From the NCBI GenBank assembly GCA_963614215.1, contig CAVECB010000006.1:1-64000 (forward strand): DNA of 64,000 nucleotides, given 5' to 3'. The position numbers and the translations under genes were made by a program. The first letter of the stretch is position 1; each line of letters begins with the position of its first letter. This DNA comes from CAVAWX01 sp963614215 (lineage in GTDB: Bacteria; Actinomycetota; Coriobacteriia; Coriobacteriales; QAMH01). The notes beneath the pieces were generated by a model that worked only from the letters and a program-made list of their open reading frames with translations, was not told the origin of the DNA and searched no databases. Shown here piece after piece: positions 44,320 through 52,952 of this stretch.

Positions 44320-45300
44320 TTATCCGGCGATCCTGCCCTTCTTCTTTTCGTATATCCCCAAGATTCCGACGACGACCATGACAATCGAGGCAAATATGGA
44401 GAGGTAGAACCCGATGCCAAGGCTCATGAGCGAGCTGCTGGAGGAGATGCCGAAAAGAGACGACATCGACGACGCGACGCCGGCGACGCTGGAGATAGAG
44501 GACTGGAGCAGCATGTTCATCACGGCAAAAACAATCAGGCGGACATGCCGGGTGGAGTTTTCCTTCGTGACGAGCAGGTCGATTAGACACAAAATGGGCG
44601 GGAAGAGATAGATGAAAAACAGCGCCGAAAACGAGGACGTGTAGGAAAACGACCCCGCCATCGACATGAGCGAGGCAAGCGAAAAGCTGGCCGTGACCTG
44701 GTCAGACGTGCTCGACGCGGCCGGCAGAAAGAAGCACAGCACCATCAGGGCGGCGGCGCACACTCCGACGATGTCCCACAGGGAGCGGCCGCGCAGAAGC
44801 GACGACGAGGAATTGTCCAGCTTGCCCTGCAGGTTGGAGATTCCGCCCTTCACATCCACGGAAGGATGCGCCTGGGCTTGTTGGGGCGGCACCTGTGCTT
44901 GAGGTGGTACCTGGGCCTGCTGTGCCTGCTGTTGCGGAGGCACCTGCGTCTGCTGTGCCTGTTGCTGCTGCTGCGGCGACACCTGGGCTTGTGTTTGCTG
45001 CGCTGGCTGCGCTTGAGATTGCGTCTGCTCCTGCGTTTGCGCGGGCGCCGGTTCGGACTTTGCCTCGGGCGTCGGTTCGGACTTTGCCTCGGGCGTCGGT
45101 TCGGATGCCGTCTCGGCCGGTTGCGCAGGCGCAACGTCAGCCGCAGGCACCGTCTCTACGACCTTTGCGGCTTCCTTTTTCTCCTCTGCGGTCTCGGGCG
45201 CCGCAGCCGCAGCGGCCGCTTGCGCTTCGAGCTTGGTGCCGCACCCCCTGCAAAAGTTCGCGCCGTCCGGGTTTTCCGTTTTGCAAGATTGACATTTCAT
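44320..45300 (-). CDS. Zinc-ribbon membrane protein with Gln/Pro repeat
   Basis: 326 residues (GGAGGTCC ahead of the ATG). The N-terminal zinc ribbon is CQSCK...CRGCG. Residues about 55-145 are low complexity: EPTPEAKS repeats, then Gln/Pro/Ala/Val repeats such as QAQVPPQ. Four or five hydrophobic spans follow. Function unknown. It is the first gene of a leftward group with the YARHG protein, amidase and ClC channel. Confidence 0.75.
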   Translation of the reverse strand: MKCQSCKTENPDGANFCRGCGTKLEAQAAAAAAAPETAEEKKEAAKVVETVPAADVAPAQPAETASEPTPEAKSEPTPEAKSEPAPAQTQEQTQSQAQPAQQTQAQVSPQQQQQAQQTQVPPQQQAQQAQVPPQAQVPPQQAQAHPSVDVKGGISNLQGKLDNSSSSLLRGRSLWDIVGVCAAALMVLCFFLPAASSTSDQVTASFSLASLMSMAGSFSYTSSFSALFFIYLFPPILCLIDLLVTKENSTRHVRLIVFAVMNMLLQSSISSVAGVASSMSSLFGISSSSSLMSLGIGFYLSIFASIVMVVVGILGIYEKKKGRIAG

Positions 45301-45656
45301 GAATGTGGACCTCCTGTTTTTAGTCGATGCGGCCTCGCGCAGATGTGGCTTCCCTGCGCCTCGGCGCCTGTGGAAACTCCCCCTTTAAAGTCCGTCAAGT
45401 GTAGCACGCAACACCCCTCTCCAAATCTTCACAAAAGCTTCGCTTACGGCAGACGGGGCTTTTGTGCTTGAATGGGTGCAGCGCGTCAGAAGAGGCGGAC
45501 TCCACATACCGCTTGCGTACGAAGCGCTCGCCTGATTCATGTCCGGCGGGTGCTTTTTTGTTGCCTGCGGCATGCCGGCGCAATGCCTCGCCCGTCCCTT
45601 TCTTTTCGCGTTCCAGCCCGGCGCATGGACCGGGATCCGCTTGAAAGGAAACATTC
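45301..45656. other. Divergent gap between the zinc-ribbon gene and the MFS exporter
   Basis: 356 bp with promoters for both directions. CACAAAAGC at 45430-45438 and GCTTTTGTG at 45458-45466 form a perfect 9-bp inverted repeat with a 19-nt spacer. It could be an operator or a hairpin; no T-run follows. A TTTTTTG run is at about 45555. Reading frames in the gap match nothing recognisable. Confidence 0.45.
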
Positions 45657-47192
45657 GTGAACAAAGCTTCGAACGCGGCTGCCGCGTGCAACGCCGCACA
45701 GGCACCGCACGCCGCCAGCACGCCCGGCGCCCCCGCGCCCCGCACCGCGCATCCCCACCCCTACCTGGCCATGATGGGTCTGTATCTTGGTGGGTTCACC
45801 GGCATGTACAGCGAGACGGCGCTCAACGTCGCCTTGCCCCAACTCTCCAGCGCCTTCGGTGTCGAGCTGTCCGCGGTGCAGTGGCTCGTCGTGGGATACA
45901 TGCTCGCCATCGGCATCGTCTTGCCCTTCTCCGGCCTTTTGCTCAAGTGGTTTTCCGCGCGCAAGGTCACCCTCTTTGCGCTGGCCGCGTTTTTCGTCGG
46001 CGCGCTGGCAAGCGGCCTGTCCATGAACTTTCCTACGGCGCTTGCCGGCCGTGTGATCCAAGGCGTGGGCACGGGCCTCATTTTGCCGCTCATGTTCTCC
46101 ATGGTCGTCGAGGTCGTGCCGCCGCATAAAATCGGCGCAGCCATGGGGATAAACGCGCTCGTCATCATGTCGGCCACCGCCATAGGACCCACGCTGGCCG
46201 GCGTACTCGTGGGCTGCCTGTCCTGGCGCTGGATCTTCTTCAGTTTCGCCATCATCTTGGCTGTGGGCTTTGCCTTCACCGTGAAGTTCCAGCCCAACCC
46301 CTACGAGCTGACGCGTCCGAAAATCGACCTTCTCTCCGTGCTTGCCTCGACGGCAGGTTTTGGCGGCGTGGTTTTGGGCGTGGGGATGTCGAGCTCGTTT
46401 GGCTGGGGGTCGGCGCCCGTCGTAGCCGCGCTTGTCGTCGGGGCAGCCGCGCTCGTCGTCTATGTACGCCGCCAGCTGGCCATGGAAGTACCCGTCATCA
46501 ACCTACGCGTTTTCTGCATCGACGGTTTCCGCGTCGGGGCGCTAGCCGTGACCTTAAACTTCTCCATCACGCTGTCGGCCATGTACGTCTTGCCGCAGTT
46601 CTACCAAAACTCCATGCTGCTTGCCGTCGGGCTGACGGGACTGGTGATGCTGCCGGGCGGTGTGGTGAACGCCATCGTCAGCATGCTGGCCGGGCGCGTC
46701 TACGACCGCATCGGGGCGAAAAAGCCCGCCGTCGCAGGCTTTGTCCTCTCGATTGTCGCCTGCGTCATGCTGCTGTTCACCACGCCCGACTCGCCGCTGG
46801 GATATGTCGTTGCCTGCCACATCGTCTTGGTGGTGGGCGTGCCGCTGGCCATGTCGCCGTGCCAGACGCACGCGCTTGCCAGCCTGCCGCGCGAGATGTC
46901 CACCGACGGCAGCACCATGCTCAACACCCTGCAGCAGGTCATGGGTGCCATCGCGACGGCCGTCGCCACCTATCTTGTGACGAGAGGCTCGCAGCTCGCG
47001 GCCGGCGGCGGCATGGATACGGCAGCGGCGTTTGCACAGGGCGCGCATTGGGGCATCGTCTTTTCGCTCGTGCTCGCCGTCGCGGCACTCATCCTTGCAC
47101 TGCGCCTGAAGTCCACCGCCCGCGAAGACGAGCCCGTCGTCATCAGCACGCGCGACGAGGGCAAAGCCGAGAGGCTTGGGGCGCGCGCCTGA
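45657..47192 (+). CDS. MFS drug exporter, DHA2 (14-span) family
   Basis: 511 residues from a GTG start with AAAGGAAA ahead. After a 35-residue Ala/Pro-rich N terminus, fourteen hydrophobic spans are seen. The family motifs are ALNVALPQLSSAFG in span 1, LAGRVIQGVGTGLILP (motif-C-like region) and GRVYDRIGAKKP in the second half. Relatives export drugs or dyes with proton exchange. No regulator is adjacent. It converges with the PIN toxin gene; CGCAACGCGG (47237-47246) and its complement (47267-47276) make a hairpin in the gap. Confidence 0.88.
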   Translation: MNKASNAAAACNAAQAPHAASTPGAPAPRTAHPHPYLAMMGLYLGGFTGMYSETALNVALPQLSSAFGVELSAVQWLVVGYMLAIGIVLPFSGLLLKWFSARKVTLFALAAFFVGALASGLSMNFPTALAGRVIQGVGTGLILPLMFSMVVEVVPPHKIGAAMGINALVIMSATAIGPTLAGVLVGCLSWRWIFFSFAIILAVGFAFTVKFQPNPYELTRPKIDLLSVLASTAGFGGVVLGVGMSSSFGWGSAPVVAALVVGAAALVVYVRRQLAMEVPVINLRVFCIDGFRVGALAVTLNFSITLSAMYVLPQFYQNSMLLAVGLTGLVMLPGGVVNAIVSMLAGRVYDRIGAKKPAVAGFVLSIVACVMLLFTTPDSPLGYVVACHIVLVVGVPLAMSPCQTHALASLPREMSTDGSTMLNTLQQVMGAIATAVATYLVTRGSQLAAGGGMDTAAAFAQGAHWGIVFSLVLAVAALILALRLKSTAREDEPVVISTRDEGKAERLGARA

Positions 47193-47301
47193 CAACGAAA
47201 GCGCGGCGGCGAAAGACGTTAGCGGAAAAGCCCGGCCGCAACGCGGCGTTTCCCATGCGGGATGCCCCGCGTTGCGCCGCGAACCGCCGCGAACCGCCGC
47301 G

Positions 47302-47808
47302 TCAGGATATCGCCTCCAACCAGCTGCGGGCATCTGTCGCATCCATCGCCGCGACGGGACAATGGCGCAGCAGCTGCTCGTCGCCCGTGACCAGAGCCAT
47401 CGCATCCGCGCGGAGAGCCGCCGCGATGAGCAAATTGTCCTCGTAATCAGAATGGAGCGCCCTGTGCTTGCAGGCAAGCTCGACGTCTGCCTCGTCGCAT
47501 CCGACAGCGCAGGCCAGCGAGCGCATGGCAAGCAGGGCATCCCAAGCCGTGTCCCGCGCGACATGCGCATCTTGTTCGGAAAGGGCTGCGCCATGTTGCT
47601 CGCGCAAAAGGCGCTTTGCCTCTCTTTCGACGAGGAAGTACAGGTCTTTGCTCGTGGCGACCGTGTAGAGCAGGGCAACTTCCTCGCGCAATGCGAGCTT
47701 GATAAAGGCGACGGCTGCCGCATGCCCGCGGCGGGAGGCGATGAAGTAGTCGAGCCATACGTTCGTATCGACTATAAAGCAGCGAAAGGGGGCGGAGACG
47801 GCATTCAT
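47302..47808 (-). CDS. PIN-domain toxin (VapC-like)
   Basis: 168 residues. The PIN-domain acidic residues are visible: Asp in IVDTNVWLD (D14), Asp in SDYEDNLLIAAA and Asp in VTGDEQLL. Such proteins are ribonucleases that stop translation. The ATG overlaps the antitoxin stop (ATGA, 47805-47808), the usual arrangement of toxin-antitoxin pairs. It is longer than most VapC proteins (about 130-150 residues), with an inserted helical region around residues 50-95. Confidence 0.8.
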   Translation of the reverse strand: MNAVSAPFRCFIVDTNVWLDYFIASRRGHAAAVAFIKLALREEVALLYTVATSKDLYFLVEREAKRLLREQHGAALSEQDAHVARDTAWDALLAMRSLACAVGCDEADVELACKHRALHSDYEDNLLIAAALRADAMALVTGDEQLLRHCPVAAMDATDARSWLEAIS

Positions 47809-48182
47809 GCAAGGAACCCCTCCCGCTCGGCCTCGTCCCATGCCCGACCTTTCAGGTCTTCGAGCGGGGCATCCAGCGACGAGAAGAGTGCAGGGTCGGC
47901 ACCCGCTTCTTTCAACCTACACTCGAACAAGCCGGCTTTTTCCTCCGCTATCCGCAGTAGCTCCTCTTTTTGCGCTGCACGGTTTTTCGCCGCAATCCCC
48001 TTTTGACCAGGGCGCAAGAAAGAAACGATATCTTCGGGCGAGGATGCGTGGAGGCTCGCGAACTCCCATAGAAAGCGAACCGCCTGCGTGGGAGTGAAAC
48101 CCGCCGAGGCAAGCGCCGCATCTCCCTTCGATTTGAGTTGCGGGTCTATCCTTGCGTTTATCTGCGCCGTGGCTGCTTGCAT
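47805..48182 (-). CDS. RelB/DinJ-like antitoxin
   Basis: 125 residues from the ATG at 48182 (GAGGGGACG ahead). The N terminus ATAQINARIDPQLKSKGDAA, followed by GFTPTQAVRFLWEF, resembles the ribbon-helix-helix domain of RelB/DinJ antitoxins. The C-terminal half is charged and would neutralise the PIN toxin. RelB/DinJ normally pairs with RelE/YafQ nucleases; a PIN partner is less usual. Autorepression of the pair is expected for the family. Confidence 0.75.
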   Translation of the reverse strand: MQAATAQINARIDPQLKSKGDAALASAGFTPTQAVRFLWEFASLHASSPEDIVSFLRPGQKGIAAKNRAAQKEELLRIAEEKAGLFECRLKEAGADPALFSSLDAPLEDLKGRAWDEAEREGFLA

Positions 48183-48303
48183 ACGTCCCCTCCTCCTCGA
48201 CATCGCAGCGTGCCATGATGGTAGACAAAGTAGTGCAAGCTGTAAAGCAAAACGTAAAGCAAATCGGCATTTTGAATCTGATGAAGCACAGTTCGGCTCC
48301 CTC

Positions 48304-48346
48304 TTGACAGCCGAGCGTGGATATAGATAATGAGAATCATTCCTAT
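48304..48346 (+). promoter_or_regulatory. Rubrerythrin promoter overlapped by a Fur/PerR-like box
   Basis: TTGACA (48304-48309) and GATAAT (48326-48331), 16 bp apart, make one of the best promoters in the window. The sequence GATAATGAGAATCATTCC starting at 48326 matches the Fur box idea (GATAAT-n-ATCATT symmetry; AATGA-GAA-TCATT is a perfect palindrome at 48329-48341). The box covers the -10, so a Fur- or PerR-type repressor would block RNA polymerase. Confidence 0.7.
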
Positions 48347-48406
48347 TAAGGAATCAATGAGTACCACGAGAAGGGGGTTTCTCCCCCGCGAGAGGAAGGT
48401 TTCACC

Positions 48407-48964
48407 ATGAAGTTTGTATGCCCCGTGTGCGGTTATGTGGAAGAGTTCGACGGCGACGAGCTGCCCGCCGACTTCGTCTGCCCCCAGTGCGGCGTGCCCG
48501 GCAGCAAGTTCACCAAGATGGGCGGCGAGATGACCTGGGCCGCCGAGCACGTGGTGGGCGTCGCCAAGGCCGACGGCGTTTCCGACGACATCGTCGAGGA
48601 CCTGCGCGCCAACTTCAACGGCGAGTGCTCCGAGGTCGGGATGTATTTGGCCATGTCGCGCGTGGCCTACCGCGAGGGCTATCCCGAGGTCGGCGAGTAC
48701 TACAAGACGGCCGCCTTTGAGGAAGCCGAGCACGCCGCGAAGTTCGCCGAGCTTTTGGGCGAGGTCGTGACCGATTCCACCAAGAAGAATCTGGAGCTGC
48801 GCGTCGAGGCTGAAAACGGCGCCACCGCCGGCAAGGTCGACCTCGCGACGAGGGCCAAGGCCGCCGGGCTGGACGCCATCCACGACACCGTCCACGAGAT
48901 GGCTCGCGACGAGGCCCGCCACGGCCGCGCATTTGCTGGCCTGCTGAAGCGCTATTTCGGCTAG
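48407..48964 (+). CDS. Reverse rubrerythrin (NADH peroxidase type)
   Basis: 185 residues. Unlike classical rubrerythrin the rubredoxin-like centre is at the N terminus: CPVCGY (about residue 5) and CPQCGVPG (about residue 25). The four-helix diiron domain follows, with ECSEVGMYLAMSRVA, EEAEHAAKF and DEARHGRAF supplying the iron ligands. Such proteins reduce hydrogen peroxide in anaerobes. A Fur/PerR-like box controls the promoter and a strong terminator follows, so it is a single-gene transcript. Confidence 0.93.
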   Translation: MKFVCPVCGYVEEFDGDELPADFVCPQCGVPGSKFTKMGGEMTWAAEHVVGVAKADGVSDDIVEDLRANFNGECSEVGMYLAMSRVAYREGYPEVGEYYKTAAFEEAEHAAKFAELLGEVVTDSTKKNLELRVEAENGATAGKVDLATRAKAAGLDAIHDTVHEMARDEARHGRAFAGLLKRYFG

Positions 48965-48973
48965 GGTTTTGTT

Positions 48974-49015
48974 GAACGGACGCCCCCTTTTGCCCTGGAG
49001 GCGTCCGTTCTTTTC
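48974..49015 (+). terminator. Rho-independent terminator after the rubrerythrin gene
   Basis: GAACGGACGCC (48974-48984) and GGCGTCCGTTC (49000-49010) are a perfect 11-bp inverted repeat, followed by TTTTC. It lies 10 bp after the rubrerythrin stop codon. Confidence 0.88.
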
Positions 49016-49057
49016 GAAAGTGCCGCCTTCTTTACGCAGGCAGCTCCTTTAGCGCTC

Positions 49058-50041
49058 CTACTCGGCGTCCTCGCGGCGCGCGATAGCGTTGTCGTAGCTC
49101 TTGGTGCCGACGAAGATTTCTTTCGTGTAGGGGTTGTGGCCGAGCTTCTTGCTGCGGTAGAACACGTAGCCGAGCGCCGCGATGTTGGCCACCAGCGCCA
49201 GAATCGAGATGACCAGGTTCACGTCCGGGTTGTTCACGCTTTGCACGGCAAAGATCGAGTCGTTGGCAAACATCGGCACGACCTGGCAGAACATGCACCA
49301 CAGCGCCAGGGTGTTCGCGCGGTTTTGGATCCAGCCGCCTTTGTTCCAAATCAGGCCGGCCACCGTTGGCGCGAGCAGCAGCGCCAGGCCGCAGTACCAG
49401 CTGTGCGTGGGCAGGCAGTTGTAGGTGTAGCAGAAGTTCCAAATGTCGTAGGAGATGATGAAGACCCAGGTCATGTCCGGCCACAGCATGTCTTGCTTCT
49501 TCTTGGAGACGTAGATGCCGAACCAGCCCGTCATGACGAAAATGTTCATCAGACCGGCGATGCCGTTGAAGACGTTGTGCCAGCCGCCGTTTAACGTCAC
49601 GCCCTCGCTCGAGACCCAAGTCGTGCCGAAGGCGCGGATGGCGCTCTCGAAGTCGGAGACCACGGCGATCAGGATGTTGATGGCCACGATGACGAACGGG
49701 AAGCACTTAAACCAATGCGACTTGCCGATGCTGCCCCACTGGTATTTCAGCACCATAAAGCCGATGCAGCCGGCCGTCGCGGCATAGAGCTTCGCGTAGT
49801 GAAACCAGCTGTTCATGTCTGTGTGTGTCGGGTTGGCGAGTGCCCAGCCCTGACCGAGCGCGGCACATACGGCCACAACGACGAAGTAGACCGTCAGGCA
49901 GGCGGGCAGCACGAGGAAGCAGAAGACGCCGCCGGCTTTGGAGCGGCGGGCGAACTCGTTGGCCAGGATGAGGGCGATGAAGACGATCGCCCATCCCACC
50001 CATTGGAACACGGCGTTGTCTCCGTACACATCAAATAGCAT
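49058..50041 (-). CDS. Polytopic membrane protein, DUF5692-like
   Basis: 327 residues with about nine hydrophobic spans and many tryptophans and aromatic residues (for example WFHYAKLYAATAGCIGF and WNFCYTYNCLPTHSWYCG). I recall this type as DUF5692, frequent in coriobacteria, but cannot confirm it without a search. No catalytic motif was recognised. The 3' end converges with the rubrerythrin terminator; a CATAAT -10-like element lies upstream on the minus strand near 50119. Confidence 0.6.
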   Translation of the reverse strand: MLFDVYGDNAVFQWVGWAIVFIALILANEFARRSKAGGVFCFLVLPACLTVYFVVVAVCAALGQGWALANPTHTDMNSWFHYAKLYAATAGCIGFMVLKYQWGSIGKSHWFKCFPFVIVAINILIAVVSDFESAIRAFGTTWVSSEGVTLNGGWHNVFNGIAGLMNIFVMTGWFGIYVSKKKQDMLWPDMTWVFIISYDIWNFCYTYNCLPTHSWYCGLALLLAPTVAGLIWNKGGWIQNRANTLALWCMFCQVVPMFANDSIFAVQSVNNPDVNLVISILALVANIAALGYVFYRSKKLGHNPYTKEIFVGTKSYDNAIARREDAE

Positions 50042-50182
50042 GGCAGACCCCTTTCATGTAGGCAAAACGCTCGCTTCGGTCTCCCTTCAGGCTCGGAGAC
50101 GAGCTTTGATAAGGGGATTATGCCACGCTTTCACACACAATTTCTCCACAATTTTGAAAATGGGGAAAACTCCTGCTTGCGG

Positions 50183-51034
50183 CTATTGTTCACGCGTCGG
50201 GCGCGCGTTTTTGGAGCCACGGCACAGCTGCCAAAAGGCCACGGCACTTGCCGCCGCGACGTTGAGCGAATCGATGCCGCGGTCCATAGGGATCTTCACC
50301 GTGTAGTCGCAGGCCGCTATCGTGGATGGAGCCAGTCCGTCGCCTTCCGTGCCGAAGACCAGCGCCAGGCGCTCCTCGGCGTTCAAGGCCGCGTCGTCAA
50401 TGTCCACGCTGTCGTCTTCAAGGGCAAACGCCGCCGTGGCAAAGCCGTGCGCGCGTATGCGCTCGATGCCCGGATGCGGCCAGTCGGATGCCTCGTTGCC
50501 GATGCGGCACCACGGCAGCTGGAAGACGGCGCCCATGCTCACGCGCACGCTGCGGCGGTAGAACGGGTCGCAACAACTCGGGGTGACGAGCACGCCGTCT
50601 GCCCCGAGGGCTGCCGCGCTGCGAAAAGCCGCGCCCACGTTCGTGTGATCGACGAGGTTTTCGAGCACGGCGATGCGGCGGGCGCCCGACAGCACCTCCT
50701 CGACGCTCGGCAGCGGCGGACGGCGGAAGGCCGCAAGCACGCCGCGTGTGAGGTTGAAGCCAGTCAGGCCCCGCAGTAGCGCCTCGTCGCCCGTATAGAC
50801 CGCCACCTCGCCGCAGCGCTCTATCAGTTCGGCGCACGAGGCGACAAGCTTGCGGCCCATGAGCATGGACACGCAGGAAAGGCCGGCATCGAGCGCGCGG
50901 GATATGACCTTGGGCGATTCGGCGATGAGCAGACCCTTTGCCGGCTCGAGCTTGCTGCGCAGCTGCCGCTCGGTCAGGTGCGCATACACCTCAACCCCTG
51001 GCGCATCCAGGCTTTCTATCTCGACAAGCTTCAT
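50183..51034 (-). CDS. SpoU/TrmH-family RNA 2'-O-methyltransferase
   Basis: 283 residues from the ATG at 51034 (GAGGAGGG ahead). The three SPOUT motifs are ENLVDHTNVGAAFRSAAALG, LVFGTEGDGL and IPMDRGIDSLNVAAASAVAF. The N-terminal about 110 residues are the substrate-recognition domain. It would methylate a ribose in rRNA or tRNA; the exact target cannot be told. It lies 26 bp after a DUF4143 ATPase gene in the same direction. Confidence 0.88.
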   Translation of the reverse strand: MKLVEIESLDAPGVEVYAHLTERQLRSKLEPAKGLLIAESPKVISRALDAGLSCVSMLMGRKLVASCAELIERCGEVAVYTGDEALLRGLTGFNLTRGVLAAFRRPPLPSVEEVLSGARRIAVLENLVDHTNVGAAFRSAAALGADGVLVTPSCCDPFYRRSVRVSMGAVFQLPWCRIGNEASDWPHPGIERIRAHGFATAAFALEDDSVDIDDAALNAEERLALVFGTEGDGLAPSTIAACDYTVKIPMDRGIDSLNVAAASAVAFWQLCRGSKNARPTREQ

Positions 51035-51060
51035 GCACGCCCTCCTCTCATACCCCGCAC

Positions 51061-52356
51061 TCATGCCCCGAGCAGCGCAGCAGGAACCACCATCACCCCG
51101 TCATCACGTGTATAGGCAAGAGTCCCCCGCCCCACCACCACAGCAAGAAAAGCAGGTTCGGCGTTTCGTGCGGCGGAGTTTGCCAGCACCTTTTTGCGCA
51201 AAGCCTTCAAGTTCGCCGCGCCCTCGTCTGCCTTCGTGTCACTAAGCTTCACCTCGATGCCGCCCCATCGCCCGCCGGACTCGACGATGGCGTCGACCTC
51301 GAGGCCGGCATCGTCGCGGTAGTAATGAACGCCGTTGCCAAGGCCTGCATATGTCGAGACGAAGACCCTCAGATCCCGGATGACGAGGTTTTCGAAAAGC
51401 AGCCCGAGCGTCTGGGTGTCGTGAAGGAGGCGATCGCCGCTCGCCCCGAGAAGGGATGCCGCAAGAGACGGGTCGCAAAAACACCGTTTCGGCTTGGTTC
51501 TGACCCGCGCCTTCGCGCGCATGGGAGGCGCCCATCCGTAAAGGCTTTCCACGAGCTTCAGGCGCTCGAAAAGTTCGAGATACGCAGAGACAGTCTCCTC
51601 GACGGGCGCGTCGCCGCCACAAGCAGCGTCCTTCGCGAGAGTTTTGAGCGTCACCGCCTGCTCGACGTTTACGGCAAGCGCACGCATGAGGGCAAGCGCC
51701 GTCTGGGGCGAACGTCCCTCTTGGACGACGTTGGCATCGAGTACCGCGTTTATATACTGGGCCGCGGTCTCCGCTGCAGCGTCGTCTGAAAGAGCGAGAT
51801 TCGCGGGCCAACCGCCACGCAGACACCAGCGCGCGACATCGGCAAGCGAGGTCTCGCAGCGCTGCGGGGAAAGCGAGTCCCCCTGCAGCAGGGATGCAAG
51901 CGATACCGCGCCAGTCGAATCCCCGGACTCGACAAGGCTCATCGGCCGCATCGAAAGCCGCGCTATGCGCCCCGCCCCCGAATGCCTGACCTTGTCGCGT
52001 TCCTTGGGCTTTAGGGCGCTCGACCCCGTGAGCAGAAGCGCCCCCTTTTCGTTTCCCGAGTCGTCGACGAAGCGACGGGCGGCATCCCACACCTGCGGAA
52101 CCTCCTGCCACTCGTCCACAAGGTGCGGGCGTTTCCCGACCAACGCCAAAGACGGGTCCATCTGGGCCGTCGCGCGCTCGGCGTCGTCGTCAAGCTTGGT
52201 CATGCTCGCCGCCCGCGTCCGAGCTGTCCACGTCTTCCCGCACCACTTCGGCCCGCTGATTTCAACACAACCAAACGAGCGCATGAGGGCGTCCAGCCGC
52301 CCCTCGACGAGGCGCGGGCGATACCCTTTCGGCGTGAGTCGTTCCCCGTTTTTCAT
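51061..52356 (-). CDS. DUF4143-family AAA ATPase (first copy)
   Basis: 431 residues. The P-loop is GPKWCGKT (about residue 35); the Walker B-like segment is PHLVDEWQEVPQVWD and the sensor LLLTGSSAL. The C-terminal DUF4143 region has a nuclease-like segment (GLEVDAIVESGGRWGGIEVKLS: D...E-x-K). Family members are common in gut actinobacteria and of unproven function. A set of four 23-bp-spaced direct repeats lies just upstream. It is only distantly similar to the second copy at 57480. Confidence 0.85.
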   Translation of the reverse strand: MKNGERLTPKGYRPRLVEGRLDALMRSFGCVEISGPKWCGKTWTARTRAASMTKLDDDAERATAQMDPSLALVGKRPHLVDEWQEVPQVWDAARRFVDDSGNEKGALLLTGSSALKPKERDKVRHSGAGRIARLSMRPMSLVESGDSTGAVSLASLLQGDSLSPQRCETSLADVARWCLRGGWPANLALSDDAAAETAAQYINAVLDANVVQEGRSPQTALALMRALAVNVEQAVTLKTLAKDAACGGDAPVEETVSAYLELFERLKLVESLYGWAPPMRAKARVRTKPKRCFCDPSLAASLLGASGDRLLHDTQTLGLLFENLVIRDLRVFVSTYAGLGNGVHYYRDDAGLEVDAIVESGGRWGGIEVKLSDTKADEGAANLKALRKKVLANSAARNAEPAFLAVVVGRGTLAYTRDDGVMVVPAALLGA

Positions 52357-52384
52357 ACGCCCTCCTAGCTGCGGTTCATTTCTA

Positions 52385-52468
52385 CAATTAGGATTTTACG
52401 ACAAATGCAGTTAGGAAAATACGGGTTTTTCAATTAGGAAAAAACGAATCTCTTGGTTAGGAAAAACG
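52385..52468. repeat. Four direct repeats with exact 23-bp period upstream of a DUF4143 ATPase
   Basis: The motif (C/T)NNTTAGGAAAANACG begins at 52385, 52408, 52431 and 52454, exactly 23 bp apart. The core TTAGGA is in all four. The copies are AT-rich in a GC-rich genome and end about 30 bp from the ATPase start (52356, minus strand). A regular two-turn spacing puts all copies on one face of the helix, as in operator or iteron arrays. Confidence 0.85.
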
Positions 52469-52487
52469 GGCGGGCGCAGCGCCCGCC
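52462..52487 (-). terminator. Terminator after the HxlR gene
   Basis: GGCGGGCGC (52469-52477) and GCGCCCGCC (52479-52487) form a perfect 9-bp repeat with a one-base spacer (in practice a slightly shorter stem). On the minus strand it is followed by CGTTTTTCC, whose T-run belongs to the adjacent direct repeat. It would end the HxlR transcript. Confidence 0.65.
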
Positions 52488-52565
52488 GCCCCCCGATTGC
52501 ACGGATGGAAATCTAGACTTTTCGTGTCTACGAAAACTTTAGCATCACGATTGCAGCGCCGCGCT

Positions 52566-52952
52566 TCAGTTACCTACGTGAAAGTCGCAGTGCTGACAGT
52601 GCGTGGGCGCGTCGGCGCGTATCTCGCGGTGGAAAAGGCCGGCCCACTTACAGATGTCCTGCAAAATGGGTACCACCGAGGCGCCTTTGGGGGTGAGCGA
52701 ATACTCGACGCGCGGCGGTATCTCGTCGAAGCTCTCGCGCGCGACGAGGGCATCGGCCATCAACTCTTTTAGCGTCGCCGACAGCACCGCATCCGATATG
52801 TTGGCCATCTCGTGGCGCAGCTCGCTGTAGCGCAGGCGCTCCTTGGCCGCGAGCACGCAGATAATGCGTGACTTCCACCTGCCCCCAAATACGTCGAGGC
52901 CGTATTCGAGCGGGCAGCGTATGTCCTTTTCCAGCTTCCTCTTGTGCGCCAT
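52566..52952 (-). CDS. HxlR-family transcriptional regulator (first copy)
   Basis: 128 residues from the ATG at 52952; longer in-frame starts upstream lack family similarity. The winged-helix core is CPLEYGLDVFGGRWKSRIICVL, then LRYSELRHEMANISDAVLSA and RVEYSLTPKG. HxlR proteins respond to electrophiles or redox stress, often by a cysteine; C-terminal CQHC is present. It is divergent from the monooxygenase/OsmC pair, its likely target. Confidence 0.9.
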   Translation of the reverse strand: MAHKRKLEKDIRCPLEYGLDVFGGRWKSRIICVLAAKERLRYSELRHEMANISDAVLSATLKELMADALVARESFDEIPPRVEYSLTPKGASVVPILQDICKWAGLFHREIRADAPTHCQHCDFHVGN

